Assembly (NCBI GenBank): GCA_964563855.1
Contig: CAZLYU010000015.1
Coordinates: 1-64,000, forward strand
Direction of reading: 5' to 3'
DNA: 64,000 bases
From: JAFGRR01 sp964563855
Lineage (GTDB): Bacteria > Planctomycetota > Phycisphaerae > UBA1845 > Fen-1342
The notes under the pieces are model-generated. The model was not told the DNA's origin, made no database searches, and saw only the letters and a program-made list of their open reading frames with translations. Positions 1-8,381 of this stretch are shown here, piece after piece. The translations under genes were made by a program, and so were the position numbers. Positions within the stretch are counted from its first letter, which is position 1. Each line of letters starts with the position of its first letter.

Positions 1-460
1 TCAGCTCTGAGCTGAAGAGCAGCCCATCGCCGTGCCGAGCGACATACAGCGGCTTGATGCCCAGCGGGTCGCGCGCCGCGATGACGCGCTCCGGCGTCGC
101 GAGCACGAAGGCGAACATGCCGTCGAGCCGATTGACCCAGCGCAGTTGATTCGACCGGAAGAGGTGCAGGATCGTTTCGCTATCGCTGGCCGTCTTGAAC
201 GCGCTGTCGCCGAGGATGGCGCGCAGATCGTGATGGTTATAGATCTCGCCATTGGCCACCAGAATGTTGTCGGCGGAGTAGATCGGCTGCGAGCCGTCCA
301 TGGGGCCGATGATCGATAGGCGGCAGTGGGCCATGATCGCGGGCACGTTCGGCGAGCGATAGACCTGGGTTTCGTCGGGACCACGATGCTCGATCTTCTC
401 GATCATGCGCTTGGCCAGCGCTTCGTCATCGTGCTTCCAAAGACAAGCAAAGCCGCACAT
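1..460 (-). CDS. asnB: Asparagine synthetase (glutamine-hydrolysing), N-terminal part
   Basis: This is the first 153 codons of a class II glutamine amidotransferase; the gene continues beyond base 1. Cys2 directly after the initiator Met is the N-terminal nucleophile that releases ammonia from glutamine. The family motifs follow in order: HRGPD (25-29), RLSI (47-50) and NGEIYN (70-75), then LDGMFAF and RDPLGIKPLY. In full-length AsnB an ATP-dependent synthetase domain follows and converts aspartate to asparagine; that part is not visible here. The start at 460 is supported by a GGAGG-type ribosome site about 8 nt upstream. The same N-terminal domain occurs in related amidotransferases such as exosortase-linked AsnB paralogues, so the exact subfamily is uncertain. 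Confidence 0.85.
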   Translation of the reverse strand, partial: MCGFACLWKHDDEALAKRMIEKIEHRGPDETQVYRSPNVPAIMAHCRLSIIGPMDGSQPIYSADNILVANGEIYNHHDLRAILGDSAFKTASDSETILHLFRSNQLRWVNRLDGMFAFVLATPERVIAARDPLGIKPLYVARHGDGLLFSSEL

Positions 461-619
461 CAGGCGCGCCTCCGTGAACCGTAAATGCATCGTGCGCGAC
501 GACCGGAGCGACAGTCACACTGACGATGGCGCCGCGCCCAGCGCTGAGTTGCGCGTGCTGGCGGGACGGGACATCTTGCGGGGTGGCGCATGGGGAAGCA
601 AGCCCAAAGTTGGCGGGCG

Positions 620-1180
620 CTAGTAGGCCCGCGAGATCTGCCCCCACGTCGTGACGCCGTCGGGCTGCGCCTCGGCGAGCCGCCACTCATCCGCTTCGCG
701 GGTGAAGCCCAGACGCCACTGACCCACCCACGGTCCGGTGTAGACGTTGCTGACGACGTAGGCGTAATAGCCGGCCCGCACGACGATCCGGGCGTCTGAG
801 GCGGAGATGACTTCGATGCTTCCATTGCGACGCAGCGAGGTCACCTTGACGACCTCGAGGCGGCTCTCCAGAAAGGCCACAAACGCGTCTTTGGTGAGGC
901 CGTTCGCTTCGAACGTGTCCGCGAGCTGCGTGCCGAAGGCTTGCGCGTCAGCATCCAGCAGACTGCGCTCGATGCGCCGCAAGACGTCGGCGGCGTGCTC
1001 GCGCGGGGTGACGATGAGAAACTCGACCGATAGCAGCACCAGTGAGGTGAGCAAGCCGAGCAGCAACGGCTGCGGCCGTCCGCCCCGGCGCCAATGCACG
1101 AGTAAGAAGAAGTTGATCAGCGCCAAGACGCCGAGCAGCACCAGGCCGGCTTCCGTCAGTAGCCAACGCATCGTTTCCAT
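620..1180 (-). CDS. Hypothetical membrane protein, 2 TM plus soluble domain
   Basis: A 186-residue protein I do not recognise. Two hydrophobic segments (about residues 10-29 and 38-57) form an N-terminal hairpin with an RRGGR turn between them. The remaining ~125 residues look like a mixed alpha/beta domain with alternating hydrophobic strands and an aromatic GYYAYVVSNVYTG stretch. The layout suggests an NTF2-like or DUF4440-like fold, but this is inference only. It lies 66 bases downstream of the phosphatase gene on the same strand and could share its transcript. No function is assigned. Confidence 0.65.
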   Translation of the reverse strand: METMRWLLTEAGLVLLGVLALINFFLLVHWRRGGRPQPLLLGLLTSLVLLSVEFLIVTPREHAADVLRRIERSLLDADAQAFGTQLADTFEANGLTKDAFVAFLESRLEVVKVTSLRRNGSIEVISASDARIVVRAGYYAYVVSNVYTGPWVGQWRLGFTREADEWRLAEAQPDGVTTWGQISRAY

Positions 1181-1246
1181 GCCAACACTCTATGCGAGAT
1201 ACGCTCGCCCCCTGGGGCCGCGCTCGACCCCGAGGGCGGCGATGGC

Positions 1247-1831
1247 TCAGGGCGCGGGCGCGGCGGCGTGATGGGCGGCGGCTGCGGCTTGCAAGGCGGC
1301 GCGCATGTTCTCGTGCTTCGGCAGGTCGTCGAAGTCGCGGCGACGCAACTCGTCGAGAACCTCCGGATAGGTCCAGTCTTGGGCGAGGATGCGGTAGAGG
1401 CCGACCGCGAGACCGGTGCGATTGACGCCCGCGGCGCAGTGCACCAGGGTTGGCGCCGCGTTTGGATCGAGCAGCGCCGCCGTGAGCTCGGCACGTGCGG
1501 CCGGCGTGCTCGCCCCGTTGCCGCGCATCGGGATGTTGATCCACTCCATACCCAGTTCGAGCACTTTGTCGCGCTCGGCGGCGATCTCGTCAGCGGCGTC
1601 GGGATCCTCCGGATTGAGCAGGCAGATAACCCGTCGAACGCCGAAATCGCGCGCGACGCGCTCGATCTGGCCCGGCGTCGCGGCGCCGCTGCGATAGAGC
1701 TGACCGGGAACGACTTCCGCAAACCGTTTGGGAAACGCGGGCTCGGCGAGGGCGTAGCCCAATGCGCCGGCGCCCGCCGAAGCGATCAGCACAACGATGA
1801 TCGAAAGCCGCTGCTTTTCGGAACGCACCAT
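1247..1831 (-). CDS. Membrane-tethered dual-specificity/tyrosine phosphatase
   Basis: A 194-residue protein of the cysteine-dependent protein tyrosine/dual-specificity phosphatase superfamily. The signature HCAAGVNRTG gives the catalytic Cys132 and phosphate-binding Arg138 (CX5R). A likely general-acid region lies upstream (INIPMRGNG), although no classical WPD-loop Asp is obvious. An N-terminal hydrophobic segment (about 10-29) suggests a signal anchor, placing the catalytic domain outside the cytoplasm. The ATG at 1831 follows an AGGTG at good spacing; a GTG nine bases upstream is an alternative. The substrate is unknown. Such proteins can act on phosphoproteins, phosphoinositides or polyphosphates. 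Confidence 0.8.
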   Translation of the reverse strand: MVRSEKQRLSIIVVLIASAGAGALGYALAEPAFPKRFAEVVPGQLYRSGAATPGQIERVARDFGVRRVICLLNPEDPDAADEIAAERDKVLELGMEWINIPMRGNGASTPAARAELTAALLDPNAAPTLVHCAAGVNRTGLAVGLYRILAQDWTYPEVLDELRRRDFDDLPKHENMRAALQAAAAAHHAAAPAP

Positions 1832-1978
1832 GTTGGACACCTACAGGCGAGTCGGATTCTACGTCAATCTTCCACGCGTTTATCAGCGCCAGAGAACGAT
1901 TGTCACCCAGATGACTGGCGGTCATCAACTGGTCGATGATGAAGCACACGAAGCGCCCGGGATCGAGAGTAGTCGCCG

Positions 1979-3619
1979 ATGGCTTGCGTTGCACAATTCT
2001 TTGAGTGGCTTGCGCAGGCGCCGGCTCCGATCGCCGATCGAATTTTATCGGCCGGCTTCGAGTTTGCCGAGCCCGCATACGCCAGTCGCTTTGTCGATCT
2101 TCTGCAACAGCGTGACCATCCCGCGTCGCGGGCTGCGCTGCTCGGCGCGTTTCCGATGCTGCCCGCAGCCCAGCAGCACGACCTGGTCGCCGACACGGAG
2201 CGATGCCGTGAGGCAATCGCGTTGGGGCTGCGCCTGCCCAGCACGTGGTCGCGCTGCAACGTGTTGCGTGTTTTGGCTGATCATCCCAGTCCGCAACTCG
2301 CCATCTACCTGAGCGACGCCCTCCGCGGCCGGCCGCGCGAGGAGTCTGAACTCGCGGCGCGGGTGCTCAGCCTGTTGATTGAAAATGCGCTGACGCGACT
2401 GCCCGCCGAAGAGATCACACCGCCGCTGTCGTTCGAGTTGCGGCAGCTATGCACCGCGGTGCAGGAAGTGGTGGTTGGCTTCGAGCGCCACTGGCGCCTC
2501 GATCCCGTTCGCATCGGTCTGACCCTGGCGCGACACTTCGACGAACGCTTCTGGCAGGTGATGGCTCGGCAACGCAGCCCGCTGCGACAGGTCGTGAGCG
2601 AGCGGCTGGAGACGTGGGATGAACCGCGTCTAGCCGGGTTTCTTATTTGTGCGATGAGTCGTGACGAGTGGCGTCCGGTGGTCGAGCCGGTGGTGCGACG
2701 CTGGTCGGGGGTCGAACAGATCTGCGCGCTGTTCCGGGAGAGTGCGCTGCTCGATGATCCGACGATCGCCGCGGGGGTCGCCGCGATTCGCCGGCCGGCC
2801 TGGTTTGAGAATGTGGATCAGTTCATCATGCAGATGCCGGCCGCGCTGCGGGCGCAACTGCCGCGCTGGGTGAGTGCGGCGTCGCTGCGCGAGCCGGATC
2901 GATTCAATTTGCTGACGCGGTGGATGACCTGCCCGTGCCCGCAACTGCGGCGCGGGTGCGTTTACGTGATGTCGCGCTCGAAGAACCGCGACGCAGTCGC
3001 GCGCATGGAGGAGGCGTCGCTCGGGACCGACGCGTCGGCGACGTTCGCGCGCTGGTGGATCGAAGGACGCAAGCTCGAAGGCGACCGCCGTACGGCGGCG
3101 GAGCCGGTCGGTCGTGCAGAGTTTCACTTGCTGTGGCGATCGCTGCGAACGCTCGACTCAAAGACCGCGGCGCCGCTCATCGCGTTGTTTCGCGAGAACG
3201 CCGAGTTGTGGCGCGCCGAGATCAATGACCTGATGGTGAGCGGTGAGGCGCGCGACCGACTGCTCGTGCTGCAAGCGCTCGCCACGCGCGAGCTTGCGTT
3301 TGCGTTTCACGAAGAACTCAAGACCTTGCTGAATGATCCGCTGGAGCGCATCCGCAACCTGACGCGCGTGCTGCAGCAGTCAGTCGCGCGGGCGAAGGCG
3401 AACGGCGAAACCGTCCTGCCGCGCAGCACTGCAACGATCGACGAACAACGCGCCGCGGTCCGCGCGTCGGTCGGCGCTGCGGTGTTGCAGTTCCTCGCCA
3501 GCGTTTTCGAGCGCCAACGAGCGCTCGGTGTCGACGTGCGTGCGGTCCGCGCGTTGCACGGCATTATCCGTGAGTATCGCGGCGCCGCGGCGCCTGCCGC
3601 CTCGGTGGGGGTGCGATGA
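1979..3619 (+). CDS. Large helical (HEAT-like) repeat protein, unknown function
   Basis: A 546-residue, Arg- and Leu-rich protein without signal peptide or membrane segment. The sequence reads as successive amphipathic helix pairs throughout (for example ELAARVLSLLIENALTRLP and RDRLLVLQALATRELAFAF), like HEAT/armadillo solenoids that serve as binding scaffolds. There is no catalytic motif. The stop overlaps the start of the next gene by 4 bases, so the two products are probably made together. Because that next gene codes a membrane-anchored protein, this one may be a cytoplasmic partner at the membrane (inference). Confidence 0.7.
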   Translation: MACVAQFFEWLAQAPAPIADRILSAGFEFAEPAYASRFVDLLQQRDHPASRAALLGAFPMLPAAQQHDLVADTERCREAIALGLRLPSTWSRCNVLRVLADHPSPQLAIYLSDALRGRPREESELAARVLSLLIENALTRLPAEEITPPLSFELRQLCTAVQEVVVGFERHWRLDPVRIGLTLARHFDERFWQVMARQRSPLRQVVSERLETWDEPRLAGFLICAMSRDEWRPVVEPVVRRWSGVEQICALFRESALLDDPTIAAGVAAIRRPAWFENVDQFIMQMPAALRAQLPRWVSAASLREPDRFNLLTRWMTCPCPQLRRGCVYVMSRSKNRDAVARMEEASLGTDASATFARWWIEGRKLEGDRRTAAEPVGRAEFHLLWRSLRTLDSKTAAPLIALFRENAELWRAEINDLMVSGEARDRLLVLQALATRELAFAFHEELKTLLNDPLERIRNLTRVLQQSVARAKANGETVLPRSTATIDEQRAAVRASVGAAVLQFLASVFERQRALGVDVRAVRALHGIIREYRGAAAPAASVGVR

Positions 3620-4086
3620 CGTTCGGACCTCTGCTCCTGCTCGCGCTTTCCAGCCGACTCGACGCGATCTCGAGCGGCGTGCAGCGCACGCCGGATGCTT
3701 CCGGATTGCTGGCGCTTGCCGCCGGCGGTCTGGCGTTGTTGCTGCTGCTGCTGGTTGCCGCGCGGGTCTTCGAGACGCGGCCGGCGGAAGCCGTCCATCA
3801 GCCGACGAACATCGTGCGCGACATTCTCGGGCATCTGGCGCTGTCTGGTGAAGAACGTCGCACACTGCTCAAACTCGCTCAACTCACCGGCCTGCCCGAG
3901 CCGGCCGCGATGCTGCTGAGCCCGGCGAACTTTCTACAAGCGATCAAGCGGCTCCCGACGCAGGAGGACCAATCGCAGTGGATGCGCCTGGCCGACCCGA
4001 TCTGCGCACGGCTGTTCGGCGTGCATTTGCCCGGGGCGCCAAAGACCGCCAAAGACAACATGCTGGAAGACATTCAGATTCTTTGA
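3616..4086 (+). CDS. Membrane-anchored hypothetical protein
   Basis: A 156-residue protein, translationally coupled to the helical-repeat gene through a 4-base ATGA overlap. A strong hydrophobic segment (about 31-50, ending in a run of leucines) is followed by a soluble ~100-residue domain. That domain contains a helix-rich stretch beginning at LSGEERRTLLKLAQ that resembles a small helical module. I do not recognise the family. The pair of genes is isolated between the divergently read phosphatase gene and convergent folE. Confidence 0.65.
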   Translation: MTFGPLLLLALSSRLDAISSGVQRTPDASGLLALAAGGLALLLLLLVAARVFETRPAEAVHQPTNIVRDILGHLALSGEERRTLLKLAQLTGLPEPAAMLLSPANFLQAIKRLPTQEDQSQWMRLADPICARLFGVHLPGAPKTAKDNMLEDIQIL

Positions 4087-4089
4087 CCG

Positions 4090-4104
4090 ACCGGCGGGCA
4101 GCCG
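4090..4104. terminator. Short GC hairpin between convergent genes
   Basis: CCGGC and GCCGG form a 5-bp stem around a 5-nt loop, followed after seven bases by a TTTT tract on the plus strand. It sits between the end of the 3616 gene and the end of folE. The stem is short, so termination is only possible, not certain. Confidence 0.3.
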
Positions 4105-4117
4105 GCTCGATAGGTTT

Positions 4118-4711
4118 TCAAGACTTGTAGAGCAAACGCAGGGCTTCATCGCGTGTGCTTTGATTGCTGTGCATGATGCCGCGCAAGGCCGAGGTCACCA
4201 TGGTGGCGCCGGGCTTGCGTACGCCGCGACACGTCATGCACGTGTGGACCGCTTCGATGACAACCGCGCAGCCGCGGGCGCCGAGTTGCTTTTTGAGCAG
4301 GTCGGCGATCTGCGAGGTGAGCCGTTCCTGAACCTGTGGACGGTGCGAGAAGTCTTCCACGATGCGGGCGAGCTTGCTGAGCCCGAGCACTTTGCCGCCG
4401 GGGATATAGGCGATGTGCGCCCGGCCCTCAAACGGCATGAGATGATGCTCGCACATGCTGTTAAACGGGATGTCGCGCAACGCCACCATCTCGTGATGAT
4501 CTTCATCGAACGACTTCAGGTGCCGTGACGGGTCGACATGCAGCCCGGCGAACAGTTCGGCGTACATGCGGGCGACGCGTTCGGGCGTCTCGCGCAGGCC
4601 CGGGCGGCTGGGGTCTTCGCCGACGGCTTCCAAGATGTCGCGTACGGCGCGAACGATGCGGTCGTGATCGATGTTGGTGGTGTTCGGGGCAGACAATGTG
4701 GCGTTGTGCAT
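4118..4711 (-). CDS. folE: GTP cyclohydrolase I
   Basis: A 197-residue enzyme that converts GTP to 7,8-dihydroneopterin triphosphate, the first step to tetrahydrofolate and related pterins (and a precursor for queuosine). Zinc ligands Cys87 (SMCEHH), His90 and Cys158 (HTCMTCRG) are present, as are LMPFEGRAHIAY, LSKLARIVE and the HRPQVQERLT helix typical of the FolE type I family. Length matches the family. It lies 25 bases downstream of pepA on the same strand, and an AGGA sits close to the ATG. The genes look co-transcribed although their functions are unrelated. Confidence 0.95.
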   Translation of the reverse strand: MHNATLSAPNTTNIDHDRIVRAVRDILEAVGEDPSRPGLRETPERVARMYAELFAGLHVDPSRHLKSFDEDHHEMVALRDIPFNSMCEHHLMPFEGRAHIAYIPGGKVLGLSKLARIVEDFSHRPQVQERLTSQIADLLKKQLGARGCAVVIEAVHTCMTCRGVRKPGATMVTSALRGIMHSNQSTRDEALRLLYKS

Positions 4712-4736
4712 AGATTCCTGATGTCGCAGGCGAAAA

Positions 4737-6233
4737 TCAGCGGCTGATTCGCTGCAGATAGTTTAGAAGCAAACGCACGCCAAAGGCGGAGCCCTGCTTG
4801 CCGCCATTGTTATCGGTCGACGCTACGCCCGCGATGTCGAGGTGCGCCCAAGGCGTGTGGTCGACGAACTCATGCAGGAAAATCCCTCCCTGAATTGGCG
4901 CCGCCTCGCGCTTCGCGGAGGAGTTCACGAGGTCAGCGTCCACCCCTTTCATTAGTTCGCGATAGTCGCTCCAGAGCGGCAAACGCCAGAGACGCTCGTG
5001 CGTCACGCGACCGCTCTCCTCGAGCTGCGCCGCGAGTTCATCGTTGTTCGACATCAGGCCGGCGCACACCGAGCCGAGCGACACGACCACGCCGCCGGTC
5101 AGCGTGGCGAGATCAATGATGGTGGTCGCTTTGCAGTGCGTTTCGGCGTACCAGAGCGCGTCGGCGAGCACCATGCGGCCTTCGGCGTCAGTGTTGGTGA
5201 TCTCGACGGTCTTGCCGTTGGCCATGCGAATGATGTCGCCGGGCCGATACGCGCCTTCCGAGACCATGTTCTCGGCGGCGGCCACGAGCACAGTGACGTT
5301 GCACGGCAGCTTCAGGGCGGCTGCCGCCTGAATCGCGCCGATGACGATGCAGCCGCCGCTCTTGTCGTATTTCATTTGATGCAGATTGGCGGCTGGTTTG
5401 ATGGAGTATCCGCCGGTGTCGAACGTAATCGCCTTGCCGACCAGCACCGTGACGTGTCGCGAGCGGGGGGCGCCGCGATACTCGAGCTGAATCAGCCGCG
5501 ACTGCTCGGCTGCGCCCTGGCCCACACTGAGCAAGCCATTCATGTTGAGCTGCTTGAGCTTCGCGCCCGCCAGCACCGTGCACTTGATCTTGCTGCTGGT
5601 GGCGAGCTTCGCGCAATAGTCGGCGAGCGTGGCGGGGTTGATGACATTGCCGGGCTGCTGCTGCAACGCGCGGGTGTCGTTCACGGCTTCGGCCAGCAGC
5701 GACACCTGCTTGATCGCTTTCAGCGCCCGCTCCACATGCGAGGCGTTCGCTGCGAAGAGCTGAATCTTCAGCTTGTCCGCGTCGTCGTCGTCGAGCTTGC
5801 GATGCTCGTTGAAACGGTAGGCGCCGAGCAGCAGACCGAGCGCGAACTCCGCGACGGCGTCTTCCGCGTCGGTGGCGCTGAGTCCGTCGATCCACAGCGA
5901 CGCCGCGGCGACGCGCTCGCCGACCAGCCAACTGGCCGCCGCCGCACCCGCGCGACGTAGGGTGGCGTTGTCGAGCCGGTCGCGGTCGCCGAGGCTGATG
6001 GCGGCGATGCGCTGCACGCGTCCGCCGCGACTGGAGTGCGCGATGCGGCCGGCCTCGTCGCTCAAGGCCCCAATGGAGACGAGTTCGGAGACAGCATCGT
6101 CGCAGATGCTGTCGGCGCGGGTGGTTAACTCGAGTGCGGGCTTAGGACGCGCCACGAGCGGCGCCAGCAGCACGCTCGGTGCAGCGCCGCGGGTTTTGGC
6201 GACAAACTCGATCCTCGGGCCGACATTCGCCAT
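4737..6233 (-). CDS. pepA: Leucyl aminopeptidase (M17 family)
   Basis: A 498-residue cytosolic M17 metallo-aminopeptidase that removes N-terminal residues from peptides using two divalent metal ions. The family hallmark NTDAEGR is present, preceded by the metal- and substrate-binding FDTGGYSIKP and DKSGG segments and followed by DLATLTG. The N-terminal ~170 residues form the less conserved regulatory domain. The start MANVGPR is chosen because an AGGAG lies 5 nt upstream. The frame stays open further 5', but that extension overlaps the next gene and is Arg-rich noise. Length fits the family (about 480-510). Confidence 0.93.
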   Translation of the reverse strand: MANVGPRIEFVAKTRGAAPSVLLAPLVARPKPALELTTRADSICDDAVSELVSIGALSDEAGRIAHSSRGGRVQRIAAISLGDRDRLDNATLRRAGAAAASWLVGERVAAASLWIDGLSATDAEDAVAEFALGLLLGAYRFNEHRKLDDDDADKLKIQLFAANASHVERALKAIKQVSLLAEAVNDTRALQQQPGNVINPATLADYCAKLATSSKIKCTVLAGAKLKQLNMNGLLSVGQGAAEQSRLIQLEYRGAPRSRHVTVLVGKAITFDTGGYSIKPAANLHQMKYDKSGGCIVIGAIQAAAALKLPCNVTVLVAAAENMVSEGAYRPGDIIRMANGKTVEITNTDAEGRMVLADALWYAETHCKATTIIDLATLTGGVVVSLGSVCAGLMSNNDELAAQLEESGRVTHERLWRLPLWSDYRELMKGVDADLVNSSAKREAAPIQGGIFLHEFVDHTPWAHLDIAGVASTDNNGGKQGSAFGVRLLLNYLQRISR

Positions 6234-6316
6234 GCGGTCTCCTTGTGACAACGCTGTCAGATTGATGACGCGACCGGGAAGGGTAGCACGTCGGCTGCGC
6301 GTGGTGAAGCCGTCGG

Positions 6317-6970
6317 TCAGCGTAACGGCAGTAGTTGCTCGGGCCGGTCGACGATGAAGTCGGCGCCGGCTGCTTCGAGTTCGCGCTGCGGTCGAAATCC
6401 CCAGGTGACGCCGATCGATCCGGCGCCGGCGCGGCGTGCGGCTTCGATGTCGACCGCCGTGTCGCCGATCATCCACGCGTCAGCGGGAGCGATGTTCAGT
6501 GTTGTGCAGATGTGCAACAGACCTGCGGGATCGGGCTTGCGGGCGCCTTCCGTGCGATAGCCGAGGACCGCGTCGAAGGTGTCTTCTGCGAAGAGCGCCC
6601 GCAGGATCGGTGGGGTGAGATGGTGAGGCTTGTTGGTGAGTACGGCGACGTACGCGCCGTGCTGTCGAAGCGACGCCAGCAGCGGCACGATGCCGGCGTA
6701 TGGGCGTGTGTGCTCGACGAGGCGGGTGCGGTAGATCGCCCGCGTGAGTTGCGCCATACGCGCAACCAAACGCGGCTGAGCGGCGCCCAACGCCCGTTCG
6801 GCGAGCCGCGGAACACCCTCGCCGACCATGAACCGATACGCCGATACCGCGTGGGGAGCCATCCCGAGCAGGGCCAACGCCTCATTGGCGGCGTTCGCGA
6901 TGTCGCTGAGCGAGTCCACGAGGGTGCCATCGAGGTCGAAGATGTAAAGGCGGCGGCTGGGAATCGGCAT
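6317..6970 (-). CDS. gph: HAD-family phosphatase, phosphoglycolate phosphatase-like
   Basis: A 217-residue haloacid dehalogenase superfamily hydrolase. Motif I is FDLDGTLVDS (nucleophile Asp12, acid/base Asp14), motif II is the Thr in VLTNK, motif III the Lys of RKPDP, and motif IV MIGDTAVDIEAA. The helical cap between motifs I and II is type C1, typical of Gph (removal of phosphate from 2-phosphoglycolate) and of PpaX/beta-phosphoglucomutase relatives, so the substrate is not certain. The start MPIPSRR is preceded by GAGGAG; an in-frame upstream extension lacks such a site. pepA follows 83 bases downstream. Confidence 0.85.
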   Translation of the reverse strand: MPIPSRRLYIFDLDGTLVDSLSDIANAANEALALLGMAPHAVSAYRFMVGEGVPRLAERALGAAQPRLVARMAQLTRAIYRTRLVEHTRPYAGIVPLLASLRQHGAYVAVLTNKPHHLTPPILRALFAEDTFDAVLGYRTEGARKPDPAGLLHICTTLNIAPADAWMIGDTAVDIEAARRAGAGSIGVTWGFRPQRELEAAGADFIVDRPEQLLPLR

Positions 6971-7041
6971 GGGGCGGCTCCTCACAAGCGTTCCGCCGCC
7001 GACACCCGTGGTTCGGCTGCAACGGACTGGACGCCGATGGG

Positions 7042-7047
7042 TATAGT
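7042..7047 (+). promoter_or_regulatory. Possible -10 element (TATAGT)
   Basis: TATAGT lies 63 bases before the start of the secreted LTXXQ-like gene, in an otherwise GC-rich divergent intergenic region. No convincing -35 hexamer is visible at 16-18 bases. Confidence 0.35.
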
Positions 7048-7110
7048 ACGGATGACGTGTGACGCCGGGCGACCGCGTTAAAACGCGTAGAGAATCTGGG
7101 AGCAAACCGA

Positions 7111-8187
7111 ATGGCTCGTATTCACGCACTGGCGCTCACCATCGCGGCGCTGTCGACCCTGCCTGCTCTGTGCCCGGCGGCGGAAACAGACAGTCCCGGG
7201 CGCCAGGCGCTCGAAACGTTCTTCGATACCGATTTGCTGATCGATCGGTACGCCGCGTCGGTCGGCCGGAAGTACAACCTGACCGACGAGCAGCAAGAGT
7301 ACACGCGGCTGCTGGTGCGCGACCGCGTGAACACCTTCCTCGGGAAGCATCGCGACAGCGTCTACGACCTGATCGGCAGCGTCATCGACGCACGCACCGG
7401 GTCGGAGCTCGGCGCGGCGGACGTCGTGGACTGGGGTCAGCGGGCGCAGCCGATTTTTCGAGAAGCCAAGCAGATGATCCTCGAGGCCGGCGTCGAGTGG
7501 CAGGGCGTGCTCAATGACGAGCAGTTGCGGATTTACGAATCCGACCTCGATCTCATGCAAACCAACTTCGAGCGTACGGAAGTGTTGCTGGACCGGATGG
7601 CGACGGGCCAAATGACCGTTGACGAGTTTCGCGACCCCATGCGGCAGTTGCGCGACTTGCAGCGGCCGAAGCAGACCCCGGGCGTCGCGGTCGCGGAGCG
7701 GGCCATCGAGCGGCGTCGCGCGGCGGATGCTGCCGAACGCGGCGTCGAGCCGACGCAGTTCACCGCGCGCCACGGTTCGGCGGTGGCGCGGGTTACGACA
7801 ACGGCGCCCTCGCCACGCCGCGCCGAGCCGCCGCGCGAGGCGTATGAGGACGCGTGGGAGAAGTACGTCGAGGCGTTCATCGAGCGCTATCAGCTCAATG
7901 CGGATCAAGCCGCGAAAGCCCGCTTGGTGCTAACGGTGTGCAAGCAGCAGGCGGCGAGTCATATGACGCGCGTGCGCGAGCGTTTGGCGGCGCTCGATGA
8001 GGAGTTGGCCGAGCTTCCGAAAGATGCGCCGAACACCCGCAAGGCGAGCCTCGACAAACGCCGCGCGGAACTGCTGGCGCCGATTAAGCGCACCTTCGAG
8101 CAGCAGCTCAAACCGCGACTCGAGAAGCTTCCCACGCGTGCGCAGCGTCAGGCGGCGGAAGCCGCTGAAGCGCCCAAGGAGCGCTAG
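7111..8187 (+). CDS. Secreted LTXXQ-like protein
   Basis: A 358-residue protein with a signal peptide (hydrophobic stretch about 6-20, probable cleavage after CPAA near residue 24). The mature part is helical and charged. It carries repeated motifs of the kind found in the LTXXQ/Spy/CpxP family: YNLTDEQQ (55-62), VLNDEQ (133-138) and YQLNADQ (260-266). A Pro/Arg-rich linker (about 180-245) separates two helical halves. Spy/CpxP proteins are periplasmic chaperones or stress sensors; whether this distant relative does the same is unknown. It is monocistronic and divergent from the HAD gene. Confidence 0.7.
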   Translation: MARIHALALTIAALSTLPALCPAAETDSPGRQALETFFDTDLLIDRYAASVGRKYNLTDEQQEYTRLLVRDRVNTFLGKHRDSVYDLIGSVIDARTGSELGAADVVDWGQRAQPIFREAKQMILEAGVEWQGVLNDEQLRIYESDLDLMQTNFERTEVLLDRMATGQMTVDEFRDPMRQLRDLQRPKQTPGVAVAERAIERRRAADAAERGVEPTQFTARHGSAVARVTTTAPSPRRAEPPREAYEDAWEKYVEAFIERYQLNADQAAKARLVLTVCKQQAASHMTRVRERLAALDEELAELPKDAPNTRKASLDKRRAELLAPIKRTFEQQLKPRLEKLPTRAQRQAAEAAEAPKER

Positions 8188-8381
8188 CGGCGGCCGCATC
8201 GTCTGCAACGCTTTTGTCCTGCTTGACCCGTTTGTCAGCGGTTGCGATCGACTCACAAGCAGCGCCACGAGTCCAGGCGCGATGGTCCGTTCAACACGAT
8301 TCAATCCCATTCCGATAGACTACTCGCGCTCGACGATGCGGCGGCATGCCGCGTCAACGGTTTACGCACAGAGGAGCAGTG

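Noticed and set aside
6234..6476. 81-codon N-terminal extension of pepA
   Set aside because: Overlaps the upstream HAD gene and is Arg/Thr-rich; the internal ATG has a strong ribosome site and gives the family length.
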